51,284 bases of DNA from Pseudomonadota bacterium (GTDB lineage: Bacteria; Desulfobacterota; Binatia; Binatales; Binataceae): positions 1 to 51,284 of the forward strand of contig JAJPKP010000050.1 of assembly GCA_021323675.1 (NCBI GenBank), given 5' to 3'. Numbering within the stretch: position 1 is the stretch's first letter; each line of letters begins with the position of its first letter. Below the pieces are notes generated by a model. It was given only the letters and a program-made list of their open reading frames with translations. It was not told the origin of the DNA and searched no databases. Below are positions 16,303 to 25,412 of the stretch, piece after piece. Made by a program: the position numbers and the translations under genes.

Positions 16303-17487
16303 ATGGCAAGCAAGGGCATCAAAGACCGCGTCGCGATCATCGGAATGGGATGCACCAGGTTCGGCGAGCATTGGGACAAGAGCGCCGATGATCTCCTGGT
16401 CGAAGCCGCCTACGAAGCGTACGCATCCGCGGGCGTCGAGCCCAACGACGTGGACGCATACTGGCTCGGCACGATGGGATCGGGCGTTTCCGGCCTCACC
16501 CTCTCCGAACCGCTCAAAATCCAGTACAAACCTGTCACCCGCGTCGAGAACATGTGCGCCACCGGCTCGGAGGCGCTTCGCCAGGCGGCGTACGCGGTCG
16601 CCTCGGGCGCATTCGACATGGCGATGGCGATCGGCGTCGAGAAGCTCAAAGACTCGGGCTATTCGGGGCTGGTCGTGAACAATCCTCCGAACGACGGCAC
16701 GCTCGGCAGCATGACCGCTCCGGCGTCCTTCTCGCTCCTGGCGCCCGCGTACTTCAAGAAGTACGGACTCGATCCGGACAAGGGCAAGGAAGTCCTTTCC
16801 CGCATCGCGTGGAAGAACCATCGCAACGGCGCGCGCAACCCGAAGGCCCAGTTCCAGAAGGAAGTGCCGATCGAAGCGATCCGGAATTCGCCCAAGATCG
16901 CCGACCCGCTCGGCATCATGGATTGCTCCGGCGTGTCCGACGGATCGGCCGCCGCGATCATCGTGCGGGCCGAGGATGCGCACAAGTACTGCAAGAATCC
17001 GATCTACATCAAGGCGCTGTCGTTCGTGGCCGGACCGGCCGAAGGACCGCTGTCGCCGGAGTACGACTTCACCACCTTCAACGAGGTGGTGGCCTCTTCG
17101 CGCGATGCCTACCAGCAGGCCGGCATCACCAATCCGCGCGAGCAGGTGAGCATGGCGGAAGTTCACGACTGCTTCACTCCGACCGAGCTGGTGCTCTACG
17201 AAGACCTGGGCTTCAGCCCGCGCGGAACCGCCTGGCAGGACGTGATGGACGGTTTCTTCGATCTCGAGGGCAAGCTGCCGGTGAACCCGGACGGCGGACT
17301 CAAGTCGTTCGGCCATCCGATCGGCGCATCGGGATTGCGCATGATGTACGAGATGTGGCTGCAGTTCCGCGGTGAGGCGGGGCCGCGCCAGATCAAGGAT
17401 CCGCGAATCGGGCTGACGCATAACCTGGGCGGAGCTCCGGGCCGATGCGTGAGCTTCGTGTCAGTGGTGGGACGCGACGTAGGCTGA
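16303..17487 (+). CDS. SCP2-type thiolase / acetyl-CoA acetyltransferase-like protein
   Basis: A 394-residue thiolase of the SCP-x group. It opens RVAIIGMGCTRFGEHWDKSA, carries the nucleophile region ENMCATGSEALRQAA (Cys85), the histidine of AEVHDCFTPTE (His288) and the GHPIGASG box (His338); it ends GLTHNLGGAPGRCVSFVSVVG. Unlike the preceding gene, its active-site residues are intact. ATG 16303 has GGAGGGAGAT upstream. Acting with the zinc/OB protein before it, it would condense or cleave acyl-CoAs; in SCP2-type sets this is often the thiolytic step for branched or sterol side chains. The actual substrate is unknown. Confidence 0.93.
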   Translation: MASKGIKDRVAIIGMGCTRFGEHWDKSADDLLVEAAYEAYASAGVEPNDVDAYWLGTMGSGVSGLTLSEPLKIQYKPVTRVENMCATGSEALRQAAYAVASGAFDMAMAIGVEKLKDSGYSGLVVNNPPNDGTLGSMTAPASFSLLAPAYFKKYGLDPDKGKEVLSRIAWKNHRNGARNPKAQFQKEVPIEAIRNSPKIADPLGIMDCSGVSDGSAAAIIVRAEDAHKYCKNPIYIKALSFVAGPAEGPLSPEYDFTTFNEVVASSRDAYQQAGITNPREQVSMAEVHDCFTPTELVLYEDLGFSPRGTAWQDVMDGFFDLEGKLPVNPDGGLKSFGHPIGASGLRMMYEMWLQFRGEAGPRQIKDPRIGLTHNLGGAPGRCVSFVSVVGRDVG

Positions 17488-17506
17488 AGAAGACCCGCAT
17501 CAAATC

Positions 17507-17553
17507 CAGCGGCGGATGACTCGGGAAGCTATCTCGGATGTCATCCGCCGCTG
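17507..17553 (+). other. Long hairpin spanning the start codon of the P450 gene
   Basis: A perfect 14-base inverted repeat (arms CAGCGGCGGATGAC at 17507-17520 and its complement at 17540-17553, 19-base loop) lies 20 bases after the thiolase stop and is followed by ATTTTTCC. It has the form of a Rho-independent terminator, but its 3' arm is also the first codons of the P450 gene (ATG 17538). It may attenuate transcription from the thiolase operon, or hide the P450 start. Confidence 0.6.
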
Positions 17554-18908
17554 ATTTTTCCGCGCCTTCCCGAAGATCGCCGGCGCTCCCGCCGGGCCCC
17601 GGCTTTTTCGCCACCTTCAACTTCGTCCGCAACCCTTTCGCTTTCCTCGATGATTGCGCGCGCCGCTACGGCGACTGGTTCACGCTGCGCGTGCCGGGCG
17701 TCGCTCCTTTTGTCTTCACCAGCGACCCCGCGGCGGTCCGCGAAATCTTCCAGAGCGACCCCGCCATATTTCACGCCGGCAAGGCCAACCGGCCGCTCGG
17801 CGCGTTCATGGGCGAGCGGTCGCTGCTCTTCCTCGATGGACCCGCGCATCTGCACGACCGCCGCCTGATCCTGCCCGCGTTCCACGGCGAGCGGATGAAG
17901 AGCTACACGGCTACGATGAGGTCGATCGCCGACGCGGCCATCGACCGATGGCCTATCGAGCGGCAGTTCGCGATTCATCTCGCGATGCGATCGATCACGT
18001 TCGATGTGATCATGGGCACGGTTTTCGGACTCGGGAACAGCCCCCTCGCGGCGCGAATTCGCGACACGGTCACAAAACTGTTTGCGCTCTATGCGAGCAC
18101 CGCGGGAACGCTGTTCGCGGTGCCGGCGATGCGAACCGACCTCGGACGATGGAGTCCGTGGGGGCGCGCCGTCCGGCTGCATCGCGAGTTCTCCTCTCTG
18201 TTGTTCGAAGAATTTCGCTCCCGGCGCCAAGAAGACGCCCCGGAGCGCGACGACGTTCTTTCGATGCTGCTGCGGGCGTGCGACGAAAACGGCTTGCCGC
18301 TCGATGATGAAGCGCTGCGCGACGAGATGCTGACACTGCTGCTCGCCGGGCATGAAACCACTGCCGCATCGCTGTCATGGGTGATAAATCGCCTGCTCGC
18401 AAATCGCGAGATTGCGGAGCGCGCCCGCGACGAGGTGCGATCGGTCGCCGGCGGCGAGATCGAAGCCGAACAGATCAGCAAGCTCCGCTACCTCGAAGCC
18501 GTAATCAACGAGACGATGCGACTGGACCCGGTCATCCCCAACGCCGGACGCGAGCTGCAGGCGGCGGTTTCGATCGCGGGGCGCGAGCTTCCCGCGGGAG
18601 TGGTGGTCGCCCCGTGCATCTACCTGGCGCATCGGCGGCCCGACCTGTGGACGGATCCGCTCAAGTTCAATCCCGATCGATTTCTGACGGGAAGAATCGA
18701 CCCCTACGCGTTCTTTCCGTTCGGCGGCGGCACGCGACGATGCATCGGCGCGGCATTCGCCACATATCAGATGAAGATCGTGCTGGCCCGCATTCTCGCG
18801 CGCGTGGAACTGAAGCCGGCCGAAGGCTACACCGCGCGCCTCGAACGCCGCGGCATCGCATTCGTCCCGTCCCAGGGCCTGCCGGCAGTCGCAACAAGCC
18901 GCATCTGA
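17538..18908 (+). CDS. Cytochrome P450 monooxygenase
   Basis: A 456-residue soluble P450: proline hinge LPPGPG near residue 18, I-helix oxygen-binding motif AGHETT (270-275), K-helix ETMR (Glu325, Arg328), and the heme-binding loop FFPFGGGTRRCIG with the thiolate ligand Cys402. No membrane anchor is present, so it needs soluble redox partners encoded elsewhere. The overall sequence (LLFLDGPAHLHDRRLILPAF, and the FNPDRF PERF-type motif) resembles the CYP110/CYP102-like bacterial class E group acting on fatty acids or terpenes, but the substrate cannot be told. Start ATG 17538 is the only credible one before the first conserved segment, although it lies inside a hairpin and has a weak ribosome site. 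Confidence 0.93.
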   Translation: MSSAADFSAPSRRSPALPPGPGFFATFNFVRNPFAFLDDCARRYGDWFTLRVPGVAPFVFTSDPAAVREIFQSDPAIFHAGKANRPLGAFMGERSLLFLDGPAHLHDRRLILPAFHGERMKSYTATMRSIADAAIDRWPIERQFAIHLAMRSITFDVIMGTVFGLGNSPLAARIRDTVTKLFALYASTAGTLFAVPAMRTDLGRWSPWGRAVRLHREFSSLLFEEFRSRRQEDAPERDDVLSMLLRACDENGLPLDDEALRDEMLTLLLAGHETTAASLSWVINRLLANREIAERARDEVRSVAGGEIEAEQISKLRYLEAVINETMRLDPVIPNAGRELQAAVSIAGRELPAGVVVAPCIYLAHRRPDLWTDPLKFNPDRFLTGRIDPYAFFPFGGGTRRCIGAAFATYQMKIVLARILARVELKPAEGYTARLERRGIAFVPSQGLPAVATSRI

Positions 18909-18958
18909 CAAAAGCAGTGTGACGTCCGCCGTTCGCGTGGACAGTTGAAGACGGAGGC

Positions 18959-20116
18959 CTATTCGCGAATGTCGAGGCCCATGCGGCGGGCGATTATCAC
19001 CTTCATTATCTCGTTGGTGCCCGCGTAGATCGCCTGCACCGCCGCATCGGCGTAGTCCGTGGCGACCGGATACTCCATCATAAAGCCGTAGCCGCCGAAG
19101 AGTTGCAGGCACTGGCTCGACACTTTCTTGAGCAGCTCGGTTGTCCACCACTTCGCCATGCTGACTTCGGTGACCAGATCTTCGTGGCGCACGTGCGCCG
19201 CCATCAGGCGATCGACGAAAGCGCGGCCGACTTCGATCTCGGTCGCCATCTCCGCGAGCTTGAACTGGGTATTCTGGAATGACGCGATCGGTTGCCCGAA
19301 AGCGCGGCGCTGCTTGGTGTAGGCGATCGTGTCGTCGAGGCATCTCCGGGCGCTTTCGATCGCCCCGACCGCGCATACCAGCCGCTCCTGCTGCAGCTTC
19401 TCCATCAGCATCTTGAACCCCTGCCCTTCCTTGCCGAGCAGGTTGGTGGCGGGCACGCGGCAGTCCTCGAAGAACAGCTCGCTGGTGTCCTGCCCTTTAA
19501 AGCCCAGCTTGTCTAGCTTGCGTCCGCGGACAAATCCGGGCGCGTTGCCCTCGACGAGGATCAGGCTGATGCCGCGATGGGCGGGCTTGGCGTTGGGATC
19601 GGTCTTGGTCACCACGATCACCAAATCGGCGAGCTGTCCGTTGGAGATGAAGATCTTGGACCCGTTGATCACATAGTGATCGCCGTCGCGGCGCGCGGTG
19701 GTACGCACGGCGGCGAGATCGGAGCCGGTGGACGGCTCGGTCATCGCGATCGCCAAAATCAGCTCTCCGGCTATTGCTTTGGGCAGATAGCGTTTTTTCT
19801 GTTCCTCGGTGCCGTAGGTCGTGATGTAGGGCATGCAGATATCCGAATGCAGACCCATCATGAGGCCGTGCGCGCGCACGCGCGCAAGCTCCTCCATCAC
19901 GATTGCGTCGTAGAGAAAGTCGGCCCCGGCTCCGCCGTATTCAGCGGGCGCATTGGGGCCGAGGAATCCGGCCGCTCCCATCTTGCGCCACGATTCCCGG
20001 TCGCTGATTCCGTTGCGGTTCCATTCGGCGACCTTGGGCTCGATTTCGGCCTCGACGAACCGCCTCACCTGCTCGCGAAACATCTCGTGCTCTTCGGTGA
20101 ATATTTCCCTTCTCAT
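18959..20116 (-). CDS. Acyl-CoA dehydrogenase, long-chain type
   Basis: A 385-residue flavoenzyme oxidising acyl-CoA to enoyl-CoA. Typical segments are AMTEPSTGSDLAAVRTTA (FAD/acyl binding), FISNGQLADLVIVVTKTD, KQRRAFGQPIASFQNTQ, QLFGGYGFMMEYPVATDY and IYAGTNEIMKVIIARRMG. In medium- and short-chain enzymes the catalytic glutamate is the E of YEGT; here it is alanine. The base is instead expected in KLQQERL (about residue 245), as in long-chain and isovaleryl-CoA dehydrogenases, so the enzyme should be active. GAGGAG precedes the ATG. It faces the P450 gene and probably serves fatty or branched acyl-CoA breakdown. Confidence 0.94.
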   Translation of the reverse strand: MRREIFTEEHEMFREQVRRFVEAEIEPKVAEWNRNGISDRESWRKMGAAGFLGPNAPAEYGGAGADFLYDAIVMEELARVRAHGLMMGLHSDICMPYITTYGTEEQKKRYLPKAIAGELILAIAMTEPSTGSDLAAVRTTARRDGDHYVINGSKIFISNGQLADLVIVVTKTDPNAKPAHRGISLILVEGNAPGFVRGRKLDKLGFKGQDTSELFFEDCRVPATNLLGKEGQGFKMLMEKLQQERLVCAVGAIESARRCLDDTIAYTKQRRAFGQPIASFQNTQFKLAEMATEIEVGRAFVDRLMAAHVRHEDLVTEVSMAKWWTTELLKKVSSQCLQLFGGYGFMMEYPVATDYADAAVQAIYAGTNEIMKVIIARRMGLDIRE

Positions 20117-20281
20117 TGAAGCTCCTCGACGCCGGGCCTGACCTTTGCGCTACTCCCGCGCGAAAGTCTCGGCGCGAACGGCAATTATGGCGCGCGCGCC
20201 GCTACTAATCATCACTGCCTGGCCTGTTGCAAGCCTCATCTTAGACCGCCGCTTCCGGAGGTGCCTATCGGCCGGCTTTCC

Positions 20282-22066
20282 TTATTCGCGAGGTGCGAGC
20301 TTGAACAGCGCGATAGTCTGATTCCGGATGATCGGTTCCATGCCGAAAGCGTCGTTCATCCTGTCTATCTCATCGCGCAGCGTGCCGCTGTACTCCTGCG
20401 ATTCGGGAGCCGCCAGCAGCAAATAAGCGCCGGCGGCATTTTTCGTGTCTGCCAGCAGAGCGTTTTGAACCGACGGCGTCATCGCATCGTCCGCGAACAG
20501 CACCGGCGGGACAGGGCCCTTCCAGCCGAGCGCGCGCTTCGCGAACAGGCGATGCAGATGATAGTCGGTGAACGTCTCGCCCGGGTCGAGCGAATTCAGG
20601 CCGACCATCTGGCGCGAGTCGCCCGGAATATACAACTCGAGAAACTGGAGCGAGATGTTGCTCACGATTGTGGCCTTGGGCGAGATGGCCCCTTCGACCT
20701 GGGCCAGCGCCTCGACCATCCTCGATTCGCGGGGCGTCGCGGAAATTCGAATCGAAAACTCGGTCGCCAGCGCGATCACAAGCATCAGGTCCAAAACCGC
20801 GACCGCCCCCGCGGTTGCGATCATCGGCCCGCTGCGCCGGCGCGCATCGAATGTCTCGCGCATCCGCCGATTCGCGACGACGGCTCCATAGCCCGCCGCG
20901 ATCAGCATGATAAAGACGCCGGGCAGGAGATACGCGGTTTCGGTAAACAGATCGAACATGTAAACCGCGAACAACAGTGCGAGCAGCACAACACCGAACC
21001 ATACGATTCGCCGCGCGACGCGGTTTGCGCCGCCGCGTATTGTCGCGACGATCCCAACAATCGCGAAGACCGCCGCGGCGAACGGATACAGGAAGTAGCG
21101 CGGATCGCCCGGATCGCCGAACAGCCCGTCCAGGCCCATCAGGGCCGCGGCGTATATCGGAACATTTCCGTGCGGGTTTCGGGGCATCGTGGGACCGAAC
21201 AGATGCGCGAAGCTGAAGGACAATTGAGCGCCGGAATAGATCTCCGGCACCCACCATCCGTAGCCGTTTCGCAAAGGGCCGCCCAGATGCACCCAATTGG
21301 CGTGCAACTGCACGAGAGGCATCAGGACAAACGCCGCCGCGAATGCCGCAGCCGCGGCCACCATTTGGCGGAAACTTAGGCCAGCGGGCGGGACCATCAC
21401 GATGCAAACGGCGAACGCCACGACGATGCTCGCATTCGTCGGCCGCATCATCGCGGAAAACCCGGCGATCAATCCGAAAATCGCCCAGGACGCATAAAGA
21501 GCGGTCGTGCGACTCGCGCTGCCCTCCTCTTCCGTCGCCGCCGCGAGCGCATACGCCGCCAGCATCGTCACCGCCATCGTCGGGACGTCGCTCAGCACCA
21601 GGGTCGAATAGGTGAGGAACACGGGACAGAGCGCGAGAAGCACGGCCGCGATAATCGCGCTTGGGCGTCCGAACGTCTTGAGCGCGAGCAGATATATCGC
21701 CACGATTGCGCAAAGCCCGATCGCGATGGTGACGGCGTAAAGGCGCGCCACGTCATGCCCGATTAGAGGCAGCGCGGCGGCCAGGATGAGTGGATAGCCT
21801 TCCGGGTATCGCGACGGGTAAGAATAACCGCCGAAATGCAGAACCGCTCCGCGACCCGCATCCAGATTGACCGCCTGCGCGGCATACTCGAGGCCGTCCG
21901 GCCACGGCATCAGCTCGACGCCCCTGCGCGAGCCCACCCGCGCCATCATCAGGAACGCCAGCGCAAGCACGATCGCCAGCGCGACGGCATCGCGCGCGCC
22001 GAACGAAGGCATCGGATGCGGCGCGGCCGCCGGCTTCGGAGCTCGTTTCGGTGAGCCGGCCATCAT
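20282..22066 (-). CDS. GT-C-type membrane glycosyltransferase (PMT/ArnT-like)
   Basis: A 594-residue polytopic protein with about ten to twelve membrane helices in the first two thirds and a soluble C-terminal part. The first periplasmic loop has the acidic motif PWPDGLEYAAQAVNLDAGRG, followed by YPEGYPL, the layout of GT39/GT83 glycosyltransferases that use polyprenyl-phosphate sugars. It would add a sugar to lipid or protein in the periplasm. ATG 22066 or the next ATG (22063) could be the start. It overlaps the 5' end of a second GT-C-type gene on the other strand by 16 bases if that gene uses its first GTG. Confidence 0.78.
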   Translation of the reverse strand: MMAGSPKRAPKPAAAPHPMPSFGARDAVALAIVLALAFLMMARVGSRRGVELMPWPDGLEYAAQAVNLDAGRGAVLHFGGYSYPSRYPEGYPLILAAALPLIGHDVARLYAVTIAIGLCAIVAIYLLALKTFGRPSAIIAAVLLALCPVFLTYSTLVLSDVPTMAVTMLAAYALAAATEEEGSASRTTALYASWAIFGLIAGFSAMMRPTNASIVVAFAVCIVMVPPAGLSFRQMVAAAAAFAAAFVLMPLVQLHANWVHLGGPLRNGYGWWVPEIYSGAQLSFSFAHLFGPTMPRNPHGNVPIYAAALMGLDGLFGDPGDPRYFLYPFAAAVFAIVGIVATIRGGANRVARRIVWFGVVLLALLFAVYMFDLFTETAYLLPGVFIMLIAAGYGAVVANRRMRETFDARRRSGPMIATAGAVAVLDLMLVIALATEFSIRISATPRESRMVEALAQVEGAISPKATIVSNISLQFLELYIPGDSRQMVGLNSLDPGETFTDYHLHRLFAKRALGWKGPVPPVLFADDAMTPSVQNALLADTKNAAGAYLLLAAPESQEYSGTLRDEIDRMNDAFGMEPIIRNQTIALFKLAPRE

Positions 22067-23607
22067 CGAATCAGGCCCGCGTGCGCGAGGCTGCGGGTAT
22101 CGGATCCGCGCTGGCTCTCATCCTGCTGCTTCCGCGAATCGTTCGGTTCTTCTACCCGGAAGTCTGGATCGAGGACGATTTCTACCTGGAAAGCGCCTAC
22201 CTGGTTGCGGCGGGGATGCGCCCCTATGTCGATTTTGTTCACGTACACTTTCCGGTCCTCGAATGGATTGCCGCGGCCTATATCAAACTGTTTGGCGCGA
22301 GCCTCGCCTCGCTCGAATTCGCGAACGAAGCGGCGATCTATGCGACCAGCCTGCTCGTGTTCGCGCTGGGACGGCGGGTTGCGGGCCGGCCGGTCGCAAT
22401 CGCGTCGGCGATTTTATACGGTTTCGCCTCGCTCGTCTTTCGCTATCACCTCTGGGAACGCGAATGTTTTGTCGCCCCGATCGTGGCGGGCGCCGCGATA
22501 GTCGTGCTCGACGATGGGCCGGCGTCGATGCGCGGTGTGCTGGCGGTAGCCGGATTGCTCGCGATGGCGTGCGCGATAAAGCTGACCGCCGCGGTGCCCG
22601 CGGTTGTGATCGTGGGGTACATCGCCATTTTTCAGCGGCGGCTGCTGAGCGCGGGCGCGATCGCGGCTGCGCTCGCCATGGCGCTCGCCGCACTCACCGC
22701 CTTCTGCTACTGGCGCTACGGATTCGATTTCGTGTTCCAGACCTTCTTCTTCCATTTCATGAAGGGACGCGACACCAACGCGATTATCGCACTCTACCCG
22801 GCGGCGATTCTCGATGTGTTTGCGCCGCTTTTTATCCTCGGAATCATCCGCTGTTGCGGGCGCGACGCGCTGGGGCCGGCGGGAATTCTGGTGCTTGCGA
22901 TGGCCGCGGCCGAGTACGCTTTTTTCGGTCTCGCGAGTCCGACCGCCTGGGGCCATAACTATCTTGAAGCGCTGCCGTTCATCGCGATTATCGCCGGAAT
23001 CGGGGCGATCGCGGCGATCGACGCGCTCCGCAATCTGATTACGTCCGAAACCCCTGCGCGCGCGGACTGGATGTGGGCGGTTGGAGGAGGCTTGTTCATC
23101 CTGATTTCCCTGATGTCGATCACGCCGCTGGTGAACGAAAACTGGCTTCGCGACAGCGTGTACGGCTTCGGTTTCGTGCCGCGCGGCGAGATTGCGCAAA
23201 TCGCGGATGCGGTGCGGCGGGCAAGCGGCCCAGGCGACAGCATCGTGGCGCCTTCGTTCGTCTGCTACGCGGCGAACCGAATCGAACTGATCCGCTACCC
23301 CGAGCTATACGGCGTGTACCGCGAGGCGCGCGCCGAGTACGAGCGCGAAGGCTTCTTCGCCGCGCGCCGGCATCTGGGAGACCAGGACTTCTTCGGGCTG
23401 ATTGCCGACACTGCCCACTTCTGGACCGATCAAATCAGAACTTCGGTCACGGACCGCAAGGTGAAAATCGTCATCTCGGACTCTCCTTTGCAGCTCCTGC
23501 CGCTGGTACTGGTGCCGTCGCAGATGCTGGCGGACAGTGGCTATCGGCCAATTCTGCGAACCGCGCATTACACGGTATGGGACCTGGAAGCGCCTCCGTC
23601 GCGCTGA
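22051..23607 (+). CDS. Second GT-C-type membrane glycosyltransferase
   Basis: A 518-residue protein with about ten hydrophobic helices. The first loop holds EVWIEDDFYLESAYLVAAGMRPYVDFVHVHFP, i.e. the acidic DD plus a YVDF-x-x-x-HFP motif typical of the ArnT/PMT-like superfamily in bacteria. Further helices follow to about residue 360, then a periplasmic domain (PRGEIAQIADAVRRASGPGDSI, FVCYAANRIELIRYPELYGVY). It diverges from the preceding glycosyltransferase. Start is uncertain: GTG 22051 overlaps the other gene, GTG 22081 does not. Acceptor and sugar donor are unknown. Confidence 0.75.
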   Translation: MSRPSSNQARVREAAGIGSALALILLLPRIVRFFYPEVWIEDDFYLESAYLVAAGMRPYVDFVHVHFPVLEWIAAAYIKLFGASLASLEFANEAAIYATSLLVFALGRRVAGRPVAIASAILYGFASLVFRYHLWERECFVAPIVAGAAIVVLDDGPASMRGVLAVAGLLAMACAIKLTAAVPAVVIVGYIAIFQRRLLSAGAIAAALAMALAALTAFCYWRYGFDFVFQTFFFHFMKGRDTNAIIALYPAAILDVFAPLFILGIIRCCGRDALGPAGILVLAMAAAEYAFFGLASPTAWGHNYLEALPFIAIIAGIGAIAAIDALRNLITSETPARADWMWAVGGGLFILISLMSITPLVNENWLRDSVYGFGFVPRGEIAQIADAVRRASGPGDSIVAPSFVCYAANRIELIRYPELYGVYREARAEYEREGFFAARRHLGDQDFFGLIADTAHFWTDQIRTSVTDRKVKIVISDSPLQLLPLVLVPSQMLADSGYRPILRTAHYTVWDLEAPPSR

Positions 23608-23680
23608 GCTGATCTGACCCTGCTTGCCGAGGCTTGCGGCCGTTTGCTACGGGTCAGACGGATCGAACGGAGGAACGCGT

Positions 23681-25390
23681 ATGGCCGCTGCTCCCAAGCC
23701 ACAACCATCGCACTCGGTTCACGAAGAAGAGCATCCGGCGCTCGATGCAATCCTGGGCGCCAATCCGTTCGTGGGCGTCGATGCGGTCCAGATCGCGGAG
23801 ACTGTGGCGCGCATGATTGCGCATCTTGCCGGGCATCCGCGCACCGTCGTATCGCGCCTGGGCCAAATGATGGCGGAGTTCGGTCAGATAGCGGCGGGAC
23901 TTTCCGATCTCGAGCCCGATGCGTCCGACAAACGTTTTTCCGATCCCGCCTGGCAGGAGAATCCCGTTTACCATCGGCTGATGCAGTCGTATCTGGCATG
24001 GCGAACCGCGATGCACGATCTCGTAAGCGACGACGACTTCGACGGATGGAAAGATGCCGGCCAGGCGCGGTTCGTGATGACGCTGCTGACGGAGGCGCTT
24101 GCGCCGACCAACCGGCTGCTTGGCAATCCCGCCGCGCTCAAGCGGATTTTTGACACGGCCGGGATGAGCGTGGTTGCGGGACTTCGCAATTTTGTCGTCG
24201 ATTTGTTCACGAACGGCGGGATGCCGCAGCAGGTGGACAAGCGGCCGTTCGAGATCGGCCGCAACATCGCGGTTACACCGGGCGCGGTCGTGTACCGCAG
24301 CGCGCTGTGCGAGGTGATCCAGTATTCACCCGCCACCGAGCGCGTGCATCACCGCCCGCTGCTCCTCATTCCGCCGCAGATCAACAAGTTCTACATCATG
24401 GATCTGGCGCCGGGGCGCAGCTTTATCGAATATGCGCTCAAACGCGGCATCCAGGTCTTCACGATAAGCTGGCGCAACCCGACGCCGGCCAACCGCGACT
24501 GGGGTATCGACGAATACGTGGGCGCCTGCAAGGAAGCGATCGAGGCGGCGTGCACGATCACCGGCAGCCGCGATTGCAACGTCGTCGGAATCTGCGCGGG
24601 CGGAATTACCGCGTCGCTCCTGCTCGGCCATCTCACGGCCGCACGCGATCGGCGGATCAACGCGCTGACGCTGCTGGTCACGATGCTTGATACGCAGGCG
24701 CAATCGACGGTCGGGATGTTCGCCACCGAAGACGCGATTCGCGCCGCCATCCGCAAGTCGAAGCGCAAGGGCGTACTCGACGGCGCCGACATGGCGCGCG
24801 TCTTCGCATGGCTAAGGCCCAACGACCTGGTCTGGAACTACTGGGTGAACAACTATCTGATGGGCAAGCAGCCGGCTCCGTTCGACATCCTCTTCTGGAA
24901 CAGCGATTCAACCTGTTTGCCGGCGAAGCTGCACGAAGGATTCCTCGATCTGTTCCTGCGCAATCCGCTGGTCCACGGCCACGAACTTGTCGTGCTTGGC
25001 ACGCCGATCACGCTCCGCGATGCGAAGAACGACCTGTACATCGTCGCGGGGATGACCGATCACATCTGCGCGTGGCGCGCGTGCTACCGGGCGACGCGGA
25101 TGTTCGGCGGAAAGGCAGAGTTCGTACTCGGCTCGAGCGGGCACATCCAGAGCCTGGTGAACCCTCCGGGCAACCTGAAATCGCGCTTTTACGTCAATCC
25201 CCGATTGCCGCAGGACCCCGATGCCTGGCTGAAGAATGCGACCGAGAACAAGGGCTCGTGGTGGGACCACTGGATGACGTGGCTGAGCGCGCGCTCCGGT
25301 GAAAGCAGACCCGCCCCGAAGTCACTGGGAGGCAACGGCTATTCTCCCGGTGAACCGGCCCCGGGCACCTACGTCCACGAGCGCCACTAA
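23681..25390 (+). CDS. phaC: Poly(3-hydroxyalkanoate) synthase-like alpha/beta hydrolase
   Basis: PhaC polymerises hydroxyacyl-CoAs into storage polyester. This 569-residue protein has the PhaC N-terminal domain (FSDPAWQENPVYHRLMQSYL) and the alpha/beta-hydrolase core with the modified lipase box GICAGG (Cys305), GMTDHICAW (Asp460) and GSSGHIQS (His488): a complete Cys-Asp-His triad. Length fits single-subunit class I/II synthases (about 560-590). ATG 23681 has GGAGG before it. No phaA, phaB, phasin or phaR lies beside it. The acyl-CoA genes to the left could feed it, but its actual activity is not proven by sequence. Confidence 0.88.
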   Translation: MAAAPKPQPSHSVHEEEHPALDAILGANPFVGVDAVQIAETVARMIAHLAGHPRTVVSRLGQMMAEFGQIAAGLSDLEPDASDKRFSDPAWQENPVYHRLMQSYLAWRTAMHDLVSDDDFDGWKDAGQARFVMTLLTEALAPTNRLLGNPAALKRIFDTAGMSVVAGLRNFVVDLFTNGGMPQQVDKRPFEIGRNIAVTPGAVVYRSALCEVIQYSPATERVHHRPLLLIPPQINKFYIMDLAPGRSFIEYALKRGIQVFTISWRNPTPANRDWGIDEYVGACKEAIEAACTITGSRDCNVVGICAGGITASLLLGHLTAARDRRINALTLLVTMLDTQAQSTVGMFATEDAIRAAIRKSKRKGVLDGADMARVFAWLRPNDLVWNYWVNNYLMGKQPAPFDILFWNSDSTCLPAKLHEGFLDLFLRNPLVHGHELVVLGTPITLRDAKNDLYIVAGMTDHICAWRACYRATRMFGGKAEFVLGSSGHIQSLVNPPGNLKSRFYVNPRLPQDPDAWLKNATENKGSWWDHWMTWLSARSGESRPAPKSLGGNGYSPGEPAPGTYVHERH

Positions 25391-25412
25391 GGAAGAGAAT
25401 CTCCCGATTCGG

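Noticed and set aside
16051..17421. Long open frame on the - strand (456 codons) opposite the thiolase
   Set aside because: It lies fully antisense to a thiolase with intact motifs, is rich in Arg/His/Asp of the kind produced by reverse-reading GC-rich codons, and has no protein signature.
20370..21713. 447-codon - strand frame inside the first glycosyltransferase gene
   Set aside because: It is a second frame of the same strand with Arg-rich low-complexity product; the overlapping frame has clear membrane helices and family motifs.
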